Notes: generated by a model from the letters alone, not told the origin. 64,000 nt of DNA from Guadua angustifolia (GCA_036346375.1 CM070500.1:70684525-70748524), one strand, 5' to 3'; positions 47,854 through 60,235 are shown, counted from the stretch's first letter. A program made the numbers and translations.

Positions 47854-48560
47854 GCGCCTCGTCAGTCCACTCGAGTAATTAGTCTTTTTAGCGGTTTGAG
47901 CAGAGGCAAGCTTTTTCTCCCAATCGGACAATGAACCGCCCGGGAGGCCAGCGGCCGGCCAAACATTGGACTTGCTTGAGTCACACCGGCGGCTTCATGT
48001 GCTCGATGGCGATATCTTGTCGATTGGCCTCAATGCCCATTGGATACGGAAAACCCAACTTGACTTCTTGGAGAACTGCGAACACGCATTTTTAGGGTTG
48101 AGCTTGGTGATTCATCAGGAGGTTAGCAAAGGTCTCCTCCGTGTCTTGGATCATTTCTTCACTCTTTTGATTTTCACCACCAAGTCATCAACATAAACTT
48201 CAAGGTTCCGCCCTATCTGAGGCGGAAGGTAATATGCATAACACGTTGGTAAGTAGAACACGCATTCTTTAAACCAAAAGCCATCCTTACATAACAATAT
48301 ACACGGTTGGGGTTACAAAAGCGATCTTTCTTAGTCTTCAAGTGCCATGCTAATCTGGTGGTACGGAGTATGCATCCAAAAAGCATGACAATTCACACCG
48401 TAGTGGAGTCTCGATGAGGTCGACTCGTGGCGGGGATAAGGATCTTCGGGCGAGCTTTGTTGAGGTCGGTGAAATCGACACACATCGCCACTTCCGTTGG
48501 ATTTCTTGGCGAGCACGGGGTTGGCAAGCCACTCGGGGTGAAGACCTCCTGACTATTCCC
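47854..48560 (-). pseudogene. Gypsy reverse transcriptase fragment (element B)
   Basis: YVDDL is encoded at 48181-48195 on the minus strand (within EVYVDDLVVKIKR). Upstream in the element, CRFHRPQQSSPEDPYPR and AFWMHTPYHQISMALED (48331-48516) match the family forms CVDFTDLNKA..PYPLPR and FLDAYSGYHQISMALED with frame slips. The RNase H part is cut at the deletion junction. Confidence 0.8.
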
Positions 48561-48899
48561 GCTCGCCGGCTTCTCTACCTCCTCTCGAATGGCATCCTGC
48601 CGCTCGGCGCCTGCCTCCGCACCTTCTGCGGATCGGGCGCCGCTGGAGCGTTGTTAATCGGTGCTCGATCACCTCCTGGGACCCGGTCATGTCGGACGGT
48701 TGCGGCGAACACGTCTGCGTTTGGTGGAGGAAGGTGACAGCGCGTCTTCTATTTGGCGCCGAGGTTGGCGTCAATCTTGTGATCTTCGGGGTTCGCCCCG
48801 CTCGATGCGACCACCTTTACTTCACCGGGCGGAGCCGGTGAAGCTCTGGTCGAACTGAGGGCTCCAGGAAGTGGCGTCGGCGCGGAGCGCGCAAATGGC

Positions 48900-49650
48900 A
48901 CCGACGGATCCCAAGCTCGCTTGTGGCGGTATGAGGCTTGAACCTATCACGTTGATAACAATGGGGCGGCTGGGCCGACATCTTCACCACCATGTAAGCG
49001 TAGTGGGTAGCCGCCATGAACTTGACGGCGGCCGGCCGACCAAGTAAGGCGTTGTATGGAAGGTCGAAATCTGCGACCTCGAAATCCACCATCTCGGTCG
49101 GTAGTTATCCTTCTCCCCAAAAGTGACTGGAGGCAAACTTGACCCAAGGGGAACAAGCCCTTGTCTGGGGCCACCGAAGAACGGCGGTCGGGCGCAGTCT
49201 GGCGCTGAGATCTGCGGCGCCATGAATGCCGACGCAGACGGGGAGGTTGAGGAGCTACTCAAATCCATCGGCACCCGCCCACCAAGACATTCCGGACCGT
49301 GGGCGCGACCATGATCGGGAGAGGCCCTAGGCTGAGGGTGCATTCAGGGTGGTCGGCCCGACTGAAGGTGATCGTTTGCTCCGACCATTTCAGTGTCCGA
49401 CCGGCCCCTGAGCTCGACGCCGTGGCGCACACCTCCCTTTTCAGCCGCTTATAAGCGGTGTTGGAGGGAATGGTGGATGAACCACCATAGATGTACGCCA
49501 CAGTGTGATCCGCCTGCTGAAAAGCCAGTGGGGCGGGATCTTCATCTTGATCATCATCAGGGCGGCGCTCCTTGAGCCGCTTCTCCACCATCCTGCCCAC
49601 GACCCGACAGTTATCTAGGTCATGGGTATTGGTTTTATGTATCGGGCAGT
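48900..49650 (-). pseudogene. Gypsy protease and gag-linker region (element B)
   Basis: Frames with MVDFEVADFDLPYNALLGRP then AAVKFMAATHYAYMVVKM (48817-49092), and GRMVEKRLKERRPDDDQDED then AYIYGGSSTIPSNTAYKRLK (49259-49600). The second block is the more intact counterpart of 40663-40980. Confidence 0.7.
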
Positions 49651-50274
49651 AGGGCTCGCCCTCCTTTTAATCGCGTGATCGTTTCCGCGTCGCGGCGGTC
49701 ATCGCGCCACCACGGCGATCGTTCGCCGATCCACGGCGGTCGTCGCGCCCTTCATTGGCGGTCATTACGCCGATCGCGGCGGTTGCGCTCTGGCCGCGAG
49801 GGTCTTCTTCGTCGTCGCGCTTCGGCGGCAAAGACTACTGCCTCCCCCCGCCTCGCGCTTCGCGCCTTCTTGCCCCGCCGGCGGGACCTTCGATGTCGGC
49901 CTCATCCTTGCCTTAGCCACCCTTGGGGCGGCGCTGCCCCTCGCCTCCGCGGCCAGCGCGCACTTATCGCGAGGAGAAAAGCTTCGGAGGTTGAGTGATG
50001 ATGGTACGGTGGCCATCTTCTCCTTCATCTTCGGATCGCGTCGCCCCTCTGGCGATGACGGTGATTGCTCGGAGATGTGGGGATGGTGTTGCGGCGATGT
50101 GAACAGCCGGATGAAGTCGCGGCGACTCCCCTTTCTTGTTCGAGGCGTGGAGGTCATCCTCCACACCGCCGAGCGCTGTGAAAAGAGCCACGAAAATTAG
50201 CGACAAAATGTCGCTGGCCGTCCCACGAGTGCAAACCCTCGGGAGATTCAACGACGAGGCGGGCGAGAACTTCG

Positions 50275-50643
50275 TCAAGGCCGTTGGGAGGTAGTTAGCC
50301 ATGACCTTTTCAGATCCGCCACTGCCCGCACCATCGTCGTGTAGATTTGGAGGAACTCCTCCGGGTTGGTGGTGCCGTCATATTTCTCTATGGCGGCAAG
50401 GCGAAACTCCTGTCGGCCGAGCCCGCGGCGCAGCCGCCGGAAGAAAACACAGCACCCGACGCCAGTAGAGGAGCCGAGCCGCTCATCGAAGCCGGTCCGG
50501 GGACGCGCATGGGGCCTTGGCCGGTTCTTCAAGGAGTCGGAGGTGGACCTCCTCCGGTCTGCGACGAGGCCCACGAGGGGACTCTCATTGTCGGCCGCCA
50601 CACTTGCCATGGCGGCGCTCTGGTCCGGATGGCGCGGCGACAC
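50275..50643 (-). pseudogene. Gypsy gag fragment (element B)
   Basis: The frame includes AAIEKYDGTTNPEEFLQIYT then TMVRAVADLKRSW, the start of the gypsy capsid (retrotrans_gag type). The continuation ANYLPTALTKF is in another frame at 49964-50302. Confidence 0.75.
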
Positions 50644-51210
50644 CGCGCGAAAGTCATCACCGCGCCGCGCTTTCCCGAATGAGAGCGAAGGTCCTCACGG
50701 TTCCTCGAGGCGGGGCCAGGATAGCGCGCCCGTTCCTTGACCCGCCCACTGGCGAGGCCCTTCTCGTTAGGCGACTCGAGGCTGAGCGCGCTGCATGCGC
50801 CTTAAGCGCCGAGGTACGCCTTCGGTGCTGGACCGCGAGAGCCCTACCGTGGGCGCATCCACGAGGCCAGCAATGCCGCACCACGGAGTGGCGGAGAATC
50901 CGCGAACTCCACCGGCGGGTGGTCGAGAAGAACGCACGGCGGCGTGCAAGTTCGGCGGGGTGGCGCCTCCATGGCGACCTTGACCGACGCCGGCTGCTCC
51001 ACCGCTTCGGGAAGCGGCGGCGCCGTCTGCGGGCGAACGCAGCGGTTCCTCGGCCGTAGCGGCCGGAGGCGCCTTGGTCGTCGCTTCGCCCGCGAGATCT
51101 GGTCTTCGGATCCGCCATCTTCGATCGTGAGCACATACTTCAACCGTGAACACGAAGTCCGCCGGGAGTTAGCGGAAAAAGCCAACCACTAGCCCCTACG
51201 GCGTGCCCTC

Positions 51211-52324
51211 TGTCGGCGTATTCCACGAACGAGCCCGTGATCTCTGAGCCGGTTTTGTTCGGTAGGAGGCGTCTTCGTGGTGGCTAATCGGCGAAACCCT
51301 AGAGGACTCAGCGGAGGGTTTGGCGCCTCTGAACTAGGAAGAACAAGTGATTTTTACCCGTGTTGGGCCCCTTGTGAGAAGGGTAATAACCTTACGTCTG
51401 CTAAATTTCTTATGGGGTGTATCGAACCGGTCTGAGTTCTCGAGTTACAAGCGCATCCGCTAGCTTTCTCTAGTATTGCTTGGTCGTGATCTAGGATCCG
51501 ATCCCCTTCCCCATGCACCCGAGGGCCCTTATATAGGCAGGGCTAGCAGGGGTAGGTACAAGGAGGGTCATCATCTTGATCTAAATACATTTAATGCTTT
51601 CTCTCGTGTTGTCCGTTCCTCGGCCTCATTAAATGCCTCGCGTGCCCTTGCGGTCCGGCGAATGGGACCCCTTGTGACAGTAGGTGAGGCGTCGGAGGAA
51701 TGGGCTTGTTGCGAAACCCTTACTCTTGATAAGTTCGCTCTGGCAGACTGCTGTTCGACCGCAGTCTGGCGGAAAGAGCCTTGGAGGCGGCCACCGTCGC
51801 CCACCTTCTTGCCTTCGGCGAAGCGGCGGCGTCCTCGCCAATCGCTGCGCCACCCGCCACGCGATCGGGCGCCGGCGTGCGCGCGGCGTGCTTCGCCCTG
51901 CTCGCCGGGCGCCACGCGAACCGGCGCTGGCCGTGCGGGCGTGATCGCCCGTCGCCGAGCGACCACGTGGGGTGGCGGCCGGCGAAGGCGGCGTGCGTCT
52001 TCGCCCACTTCCCGGGCGCCCGTGGGCCGACGCTGGCGGCGGCGCGTGATCGCCGCCCGTCGCCCGAGCGACCACGTGGGGTGGCCGGCGAAGCGGCGGC
52101 GTCTTCGCCCACGCGCTCGCCGGGCGACCGTGGACCGGCGCTGGCCGCGGGCGTGATCGCCGCCCGATGGCCGCCGCCCGTGGGCTAAGCGGCCGGCGGC
52201 GGCGTGCTCGCCCACTTTCGCCGGCGCCCGTGGACCGACGCTTTGGCGGCGGGCGTGATCGCCGGCGCCGCGTGGACCGCACTTTATGCGGTGGAGAGGG
52301 TACCCTAGCGTATATCTGTTGACA
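51211..52324 (-). repeat. Element B 5' LTR (about 1.11 kb, four U3 repeats)
   Basis: Complete LTR from TGTCGGCGTA to CTGTTGACA. Four U3 units are marked by GTGATCGCC (about 51941, 52046, 52153 and 52256). TATA on the minus strand is at 51529-51535. Just left of it, GGGCACGCCGTAGGGGCTAG (minus strand) looks like the primer-binding-site region. Confidence 0.88.
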
Positions 52325-52329
52325 TATGG

Positions 52330-53790
52330 AGAGTCATAAAATTGCAAGTCTTGGATCCGGGGGACCCATGTTTACGCATCTTCGTTTTCTTCTGCAGTGT
52401 TTTGATTATGCTATGAAATGCTTCTCAGTATGAGCAACCAGTTTGGACGAGTGAAACAAGGATGGAGAAGGCAAGCGAAGAAAGGAATGTTTTTATGCTA
52501 CATGAGTGTCTTTTGTTTTCAGATGTCGTAGGGTGTAGTTGTGTTTGTGTAGACCTGGAGCTAATATTCAATTAGCTCGGTCCTGTAATTGATAAGGAGT
52601 AATTGTACCATGTTTATCCAAATTCCAATCCCTTATGCAATGCCAACTAAACTTCAGTACAACAATTTACCACAACCAAAAATCACATCCTACTGGACAA
52701 TCAGGTTCGATCTCTTGCCACAGCCGAAACATGAACAAATCTCTGACGATTGCATAGAGAGAGAGACTCACCTTATGGCGAAATGCTAAAGTGGAAAGAG
52801 GTTCTGCATGATTGCGAAGGTACCGATCATGTAAATCAATTGATAGACACAACAGTTATTAATATGAAAGGCAAAATGAAAGCGAGTCAACAAAGTTCTG
52901 ATTAATCTAAAACGACTCTACAAACATCTGAGATAATCATAACGATTGTATTCTTGTTTTCCACCATTAAAATATGCTTAAAATTCACGGTACCAACAAA
53001 TACCTTAGAGATATCCAACTAATTGACCTAAATAATAGATCAATATCGAAGCTTTAGGATGTAGCTCTCCAACTCCTCGGATAGATTAATATCCGCGAGA
53101 ACCGACCAATGTTCAACGCTTTCAAGAAAATATAGGGTAAATTATTATATTTTATTTGATCACAAACTCGAAATACTAGCCTAGAAACATCCACCATTTG
53201 GAACCCCGCTTGCAAGTCTGTGAGCACAAAAATTCGACCTTTGAAACTACTCGCCTTTCGGCATGGGTGAACAAATGGCGAATACTAAACTTCAACTCTA
53301 CAACCACGACCACATCCGAACTAACTACTCGAGAGATCGAGAATCAAACAAAAATTACGAAATGTTACATGAGCAAATGCAACCAAACAAGCAACCATGG
53401 TAAGATCAAATGATACCTCTTGACCACGATGTCTAGTCTCATAACCACTTCTCCAATCTGCGGCCTCTGCAAAACCAAACCGAATCAACAATCGGAAGAA
53501 CACAACACATAAGAAACGAAATGAAGAGAAATGGGATTGAATTTGAATCGGAAGCAGAATCACTCACTCCCCAAAGCACTTCGCCAACTTGAGTCCCCAA
53601 AGCACCGAAAGACTTGGCCCTCCATCTGATCTCTTTTAACGAGCGACATGCAAGTAAAGTGTAACATGCAAGGAAATAACAAAAATCAGAAATGGCGATA
53701 TGAGATATTCCTTTATTAATTAAGGAAGGCATCGATAACATATATTCTTTTCTTAATTAAGGAAGGTATCCTGCAGAAAAGAATGTGTCA
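52330..53790. other. Helitron H6 interior, unassigned
   Basis: AT-rich sequence without a recognised gene. On the minus strand, short segments bounded by splice-like signals (53410-53470 and 53560-53620; for example GEVVMRLDIVV and WRAKSFGALGTQVGEVLW) look like captured exons of an unknown gene, but their reading frames do not join cleanly. Confidence 0.35.
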
Positions 53791-53802
53791 CAAAAGACTT
53801 AC

Positions 53803-54290
53803 CCGTAGGCTGCTGGGGTTGGCGGGGAGGCGGTGGGCCATGGCGGTCTGAGAGGAGGCCGAGGCGTTGGAGGCGCGGAAGGCTGTGAGGAAGGAGGGAA
53901 GTCGCGGGAAGCGGATGGCGCCGAGGTCAAGGACACGGAGGTGGTCGCGGCGGTGTTGTGCCTCGCCCAAGAGCGTTGCCATGGGCGGAGGTTGGAGAGC
54001 GATCAGAGGATCGAGATGGAGGCGGAGTCTTGCCGAGAGAGTGTTGGTGGCGAGATCGAGGTCGGAGAGCCTTGGCGCGTTCTTGAGCTCGAGGTGGATG
54101 GTGTCGGATGGTGAGGACTCGAGGCGGAGAAGGCACCAGATCTGGCGGGGCGGACATGGGAGGCGAGATGGAGGCGAGGCGAGTAGGGCTCCCCGCGGAT
54201 GGAGGTGAGTGTTGGGCCGCAGGGTAGGAATGCACACGCGTGGGAAATGGGCCGCAGGGTAGGAATGCACGATCCATCGAGAGAAGGGGA
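53803..54290 (-). pseudogene. GC-rich captured gene fragment in Helitron H6
   Basis: A sharp GC-rich island in AT-rich surroundings. The minus-strand frame contains LRR-like stretches: IHLELKNAPRLSDLDLATNT and DHLRVLDLGAIRFPRLPSF. It ends in MAHRLPANPSSLR followed by donor GTAAGT at 53802. It may be the 5' part of a host gene, possibly an F-box/LRR type, picked up by the Helitron; I do not recognise the parent. The plus-strand frames here are shadows. Confidence 0.35.
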
Positions 54291-54350
54291 TCCAAGGGGT
54301 TGGTGGTGGAGAACGGACCACCACCAACTCAAAATTAGAAGTAGTAGAGA

Positions 54351-56979
54351 TAAGCACATATTTAAATGAGTATATTAATAACTTTTCCGTGTAGGAGTAG
54401 AACTCCAAGTTGAGTAGCAAACAAATTCATGTCATACTCAAACTTAACGGTCCCCATCTTGAGACGAATTCCTCCTGTAGCCAAAATAAAATGTGAATCT
54501 TCTCGAAATAGATCAACATGAACACCTTGGACGCTGAAAGTTCAAAATGACTAATCTCAATGATTAAGATTGGAATAGTCTTATCGAAATGTTTCTCACA
54601 AGGTAAAATTGAGCAAACCATAGGTAGATCGAAACACACATCTATTAACAAAATAGATGAATAAATTTGGGTCTTCGGCTCATAACCTTATTAAAGTCTA
54701 AGTCTATGCAACTGACCTTATGGTTCAAATGCTCCATCATCAAATGGTATAAACTAAAACATCATATGTGGTGCTAGACAGATAATGAAAAACTCATCTT
54801 TGAATGCTCCATCTAGAACACAAATCTCAGCAAATAATGCCTATTAGAAAGCAACTTGCATGTGCGGCTATCACATACTTCGAACTGTCAACTTCAAAGG
54901 TAATTAAATTTCATGACATGGTTAAAACTGTTCATGTAAAACTATTAAGATACAAGGAACACTTGTGTTGTTAATAGAGTATAAATGCAGTAGATCTCTC
55001 GTATTGAGCTGTGACAAACGACAAACATTGTAGTGTCTATGTAAAAACAAACTCCTCCTTGCACTTCAGTCCTTTATCTCAAACTAAAATTTGAGCAAAA
55101 CCTTCACTTTTAAATAGAAAAACTTGAAAGAGTATAATGCTAATTACCATCAAAATGTCATCAAACTTTTGAAATTGAGTGTTGCCAAAGCCTCCATAAC
55201 AGTCATGCAAGTGACCTAAATTGCGACATATCAAAATGGTAAATAAAACACCAAATTTAGTAGTCATTGATTTTTTTCATGAAGGGTAACCCAAATTAAC
55301 TCATCTTGCCATGGTAACCCGTAGTAGATGATTGACCATTGAAGAAATCGCCAATAATTAATCCCACATGGTTGCTGCTAATAATAGACACAATAGCCTC
55401 AATTGCAATGTAATTCACCTCCAACAGAAGCAATGACTATCGACTATGGCAGAAGATTGTAGATAGAGATGTTACTGGACGGCGCCTATGGCATGGCATT
55501 GTGCGGCGTGGGTAATAGTATTGACAAAATTGGTGCAAGAACAATCATTGGTATAAAGCGCAAGTCAACGCTCAATATGGAGTCGAGTCGTGGGACAAAG
55601 TCAAAACAAGTTGAAATCGTCAAGCCGAGGGTGACGAATCTCCTAGTACATTTCTTTTGCCTATGTAGCAGTAGATGATGGCTTATAACAAAATTGTTGA
55701 AAATCTTCGATATGGATATTGTGTAAACATCGTGCAATGGCCACGCCGATGTCACACGATGGCTACCCTTGATTTTTTTGATGATGCTGTGTGGATGGCC
55801 ACCCATGGGTGTCGCCTCCTACCGAGGGCAACGGTGTTTGGATCTTTAACTAGAAGCTCTGATGCCACTTTGTTGCAAATAATGCATAGAAAGGTAGGAA
55901 CAGGATAAATAAATTTTATGTGAAAAATCTTTCCGAAAAAAAAAACACAAACCCACGAAAGCAAATATCACTATATAAAAAGATATTTACAATGAAACTA
56001 TTTTCCCTTCTTGCCTTCTCTATCCTATAAACTACTGGTACATATTTAAATGAGTACATAAAGGACTCTCAGAATAGGAATAAAACTCCAAGTGGAGTAG
56101 GAAACTAATTCATATCACACTCAAACTCAACACTCTTTGATGCACTTCATTAATCTATGCACTAATATAATTACATGAGGATCATATACTCCCGCTATGA
56201 GAAATGCATATGATATAAAGAAGTATTGATCAAAGTTTGCTATAGTCAGAACTCAGAACTATGTTGAGCGCATTCATGGTAACTCCTTCCCAAATTTAAA
56301 CTAAACTTTTAAACTACATTGAGCTGTTACAGATTTGAGCTATTCAAGGAAAAAGAGTGACAAGTCAAAAACGCTATGATGAATATCAAATTCTTCTGCT
56401 AACCAGTGTTGCTCAGACACTTGTGTTCAAAGAATTTTGCCGAATCGGACACCTCAAATCTGAGTCAGATTCTGACATCCGTGTCAGATTCCAAGTAGTA
56501 TTGCCCATGTCCAAAAATTTTGCCGAATCAAACACCCAAACCCGAGTTAGATTCCAACTGCCTTGTCCGTGTCCAAGTAACACTAGTAACACTGCTGCTA
56601 ACTTGCACATGATACCTATACTTACACAGTATGCAGTCCCAAAATAATGGCCGCTGCTCATTGCTCAACTTATTCATGCTTCATTTGCAAATGGCCAGTG
56701 GTGCCTTCTTAGCAAGATACACAGCGGAGTAAGATCCTGAAATATGTAAAGTCTGAATGTTTGATGCTTGCTTGTGTTGTCTGAATGTTTGATACTTGCT
56801 TGTGATGCGAATTGCATGTGCGGACTGACCACATATTAGAACATAAAATCATTGTTTGCATCTTCCAAGAATTTGAGTTGCAAAACCGAATGTGTCCAGG
56901 ACTATGTCTACCAGTAGGGATAAGTTGTCGACCGATATGCATTTGTCATCTTGAATGGTAAGCAGGCTATAGACACACA
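54351..56979. other. Intergenic repeat-bearing region
   Basis: 54351-54450 and 56040-56130 are copies of one repeat (CATATTTAAATGAGTA, ACTCCAAGT, ACTCAAACT). At 55855-55867 AGCTCTGATGCCA is, on the minus strand, a copia-like primer-binding site TGGCATCAGAGCT with an LTR-like CAACA end next to it, suggesting a small LTR element. Open frames 55469-55908 and 56357-56647 match nothing. Confidence 0.4.
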
Positions 56980-59900
56980 TCAATCAATAATTTTCTCACC
57001 GGTTGAAAATAGGTTCCGTACCAAAGTTCCAACCAGATAAAGTACTATCGACAATTTGAAGACGTCATTCCAAGAACCTGCAATTTTACGGGGGGTGACA
57101 TTTATCATGTAAATTGGCAATACAATATGCTATGTAATGTAAGAGAATAGGATTATGCCAAACCATCTTTGCAAGATGTATCCTGTTCTTCTTGTGCCAA
57201 ATACACCAGCTAAAACCCCAGCTGTGTTAGAAAGACCAAGCAGTACACCCTGCAAGACAGGAGAAAGGAATCGCCATTTAGAACCATATGAATTCACTTA
57301 AAACTCTGAATGTTTCAAAACTTCTACACACAATAATAAGAACTCTTAAGGCGCCATCGATGAAAGGTTGTGCTATAGAGAAAAATGATTCTGATATCGA
57401 GGACCGATATCTTGATGATTTGAGTATAGACCAGACTGCGAGAATGCATCAGTTCCCTGTGATCCAAAGAAGGAAACACATTGTGTGTTTTTTTATAAGG
57501 AAAATACATTGTGCTTCAAATACCACAACAACCCTTGAAATGATCATTTGGTGTTCTTTCACTGAAAAAATGGCAATGAACAGGAAGCCAGATGGACAAA
57601 TTACCTGGCTACAAGCCATGCACAGCACTGCCATTGCGGGTGAATCGATATTGCTCAGTTGAGTGAGAAAAAATGCTGGCCCTAAGAATCCAATTGATTG
57701 CATAATCTGCAAGAGGGGGATGTACACAGGACACAATATAAAAGAAAATGCATTACTCAACTGGACGGATTATGGATATGAAATAAGGTTAGCTTATCAG
57801 TTCTGACTTATCAACGCTACTTATCGCTACTTATTTTTTATGCCTTTGTACAACTTGACAGCACGCTTTGCCAATGACATAGTGATGAGATCTTTCTCCA
57901 ATATTTGGTTTGAAGTTGATGGTTACTTGTGGAAAGGGTAAAATTCAGGACTTGCATAAAAGTTGGCTCTAAATTTTCTTTTAGTGCACATTACAATACT
58001 AAGCCTAAAGTAAAAAAAACAAAAACAAAAACAAAAGCCAAAGGATTAATTTACCTTACGAACGATTGTCACTAATAATCCTCTGCTGACAAGCGTGTCT
58101 GCAATCGAACCACCAACATTTGCAGAAACCGCCATCGTTAGCCAGGGAAGAACACAGAAAAGGCCGGATTCCGTGAGGTTGAATTTCAGAACCTATTTCA
58201 ATGTAAGTTTCTTTTATATAAAAAAGGGGTTGCAGTTTATGATCCTCAAGGGGAAAACTATGATGCTGAGCATACCTAGTTGTAGTATGTAGGCATCCAT
58301 GTGAGCAAGATGAAAGTTCCCCAGTTATGGCAAAAATGCGAAATTATAAGAGCCCAAACGGGAGGTTTCAATTATATTAGTCCCCATGGAATTGTTGTAA
58401 CAGGCTCTCACGCTGTGCTTTCACTAGTAATGAGCCTTTTTCTTCAGTGCTAATTCCAGGATCCTCAAGTGGAGAACTACATGCCTTTAAAAAGAAACAG
58501 GCAACAAAAATCAGAGATGACAAGAAAATCAGAAAAACCACACAGTAATCTAACATTGAAGGAAAAAAATACCTTGCTTGCCCATGTCGTGAACCAAACA
58601 GCCCCAAAAGACCCAAATGAGTAGAAGACTGATGGCCAACCAAACTTATGTATCAGCAATGGGGAAATTGCAAGCCCTGTCACTGACCCTAGGTACATTC
58701 CACTATATACGAGAGGCAATGATCTGCTCCTTTCTGATACAGGGACCCATTTTGAAAGAATGTTATTCATGGCAGGCATGGCAACCCCCTGGGGCAAGAA
58801 TGTATTTGTTTATCATATGGATACACTGGTGTATAAAGAACATCAACTATAGAAGGTGCATGGATAAGCAATGAAAAGGAAGTTGTCGTAGGTGTGCAAT
58901 ATCATGAGCAAGAAAAGCTCAATCTAAGCCAATGCAACAACACCATAATGTTGTTGTTGTCATTATCTTCACTTTATTTCGCCTTTCTTGTCCTTCTCAT
59001 TCCCCTCATCCTTTTCTCCCTGTTGGCCAGTTCTCTACATATAAATCTATTTTTTAAACGTTCTAGAGCTGACTGAAGCATGACCGTCATTTAGAAGGAA
59101 CAAGGATAGTCGCGTGCAAGGGGTATACACTAGTACAGTAGTACCTCTGGAATCATTCTATTGCCCTTAAGAAAAGCGTAAAATTTTGGATTAGGTCGGT
59201 AGACATAGATATAAATCGATAACTAGATGTAGATATAAATCGCTAACTTGGATTAGCGAGGCTTACCTCACCAATTCCCATGAAAGCACGCACAAGGAGA
59301 GATGGCAAGCCTAGCTGTGGCTACGGACCACCAAACCACACCGAAGCCAAGAACAGTTTCCCCCCAACTGTATCGGCCCATATTCCTCCTGCTATCTGCA
59401 ATGACAACGAATTAAACTCAGTGACAACTTATTAAACTCAATGACAATGGATCAAACTCATGGGGAACAAACTGCTCTTTCTTGAACCCTAGATAGAAAT
59501 TTCCTGCAAGTATCAATCATTAATCACTCTTACACACTCACCTGAGTTAGGAGGTAGCCCCAAAAGAAAGAGGACTGAACGAGGCCAACAGTTTGCGGGT
59601 TCCAACCAAACTCTGCGGACCTAGGCATAATAGCAATGCTCATGTTTACCTGCTTAATGGCAACAATATAAACCGTCAGAGATACTTTGACACTCTTGTT
59701 TCAAAAAAAAAAAAGAAAAAGAAATACTTTGACACTAACACATCCTGACAATATGCCATTTATAACTGTTGAATTTGAGCAAGAAAGTGCGGATTGAAAT
59801 TGGTCAGACCCCCCAAAAAGAATTGCAGCAATTATACTATCACCGCCCCATTATCAACAAGGAACAGATTATATATCATTGCGACGGAGAAAGAGATGGT

Positions 59901-60235
59901 GTGATATAAGGTGAAGCGGGTTGCGATTAGGAATTGGTTCGTTCGGACACCTCAGTATAATGTGGAAATGGAATTGTGGGGAAACCAAGATTGGCGTGGT
60001 AGCTAATTTGATCATTCATAGCATGCCTACTCCAACATAACATCAAACTATGGAGGATGGGAGAAGCAGGCGTACGTACGCGGTCCATGTTGCAGAGGAG
60101 GAAGGCGGAGAAGCAAAGGAAGACAATGGCCTAGCGCTTGGGGAACCGCCACAGCTCCTCCTGTCCCGGTAGGGGTGCCGCGCAGGCGGAAGCAATTAAC
60201 CGTGCGGCGTCCACGTCGGCCCATGGGCTGTGAGA
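56980..60235 (-). pseudogene. PHT4-like anion/phosphate transporter pseudogene (MFS family)
   Basis: Exon remnants in transcript order are about 60235-60080, 59649-59542, 59395-59267, 58788-58573, 58484-58276, 58192-58055, 57706-57605, 57456-57391, 57249-about 57130, and 57077-56980. Intact ones give classic PHT4 blocks: VNMSIAIMPRSAEFGWNPQT, VAMPAMNNILSKWVPVSERS, GMYLGSVTGLAISPLLIHKF, LKFNLTESGLFCVLPWLTMA and TGEKIID at the end. Damage: an in-frame stop at 60133-60131 (KR*AIVFLCF), a frameshift plus missing bases in 59395-59267, a frameshift and several stops in 58484-58276 including TAG at its last codon, and a lost donor after 57391. No transit peptide or in-frame start is visible. Family members carry anions such as phosphate or ascorbate, often in plastids. 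This copy cannot make the protein. Confidence 0.88.

Larger units (their letters stand above)
47453..52324 (-). mobile_element. Ty3/gypsy element B, internally deleted, TSD TATGG
   Basis: Left end TGTCGGCGTATTCC (47453), right end CTGTTGACA (52324). The perfect duplication TATGG is at 47448-47452 and 52325-52329. It is the same family and orientation as element A. The left LTR is cut at about 47853 and joined directly to the reverse-transcriptase region, so part of the 3' LTR, RNase H and integrase are missing. What remains is the 5' LTR, gag, protease, part of RT and part of the 3' LTR. Confidence 0.9.
45830..54350 (-). mobile_element. Helitron H6, larger, with helicase remnant, split by gypsy element B
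   Basis: Minus strand: the 5' terminus TCTCTACTACTTC starts at 54350 after host A. The 3' terminus is GTAGCAACGCACGGGCATTG then AACTAG (CTAG 45830-45833) followed by host T. Without element B it is about 3.6 kb. It carries a Helitron helicase C-terminus near its 3' end and exon-like GC-rich sequence near its 5' end, both in its own orientation. No Rep endonuclease motif is seen, so it is defective. Confidence 0.75.

Noticed and set aside
51571..52347. 258- and 217-residue minus-strand frames
   Set aside because: Same cause: LTR U3 repeats of element B. Their sequences are Arg/Ala/Pro-rich artefacts that differ between LTR copies by frame.
53833..54208. Plus-strand Glu/Gly/Arg-rich frames
   Set aside because: Antisense to the minus-strand LRR-like frame with the start and donor; composition is typical of an antisense GC-rich exon.
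60080..60235. Possible functional first exon of the PHT4-like transporter starting at the ATG at 60224
   Set aside because: That ATG is out of frame with the conserved block, and the correct frame has a stop at 60133-60131.
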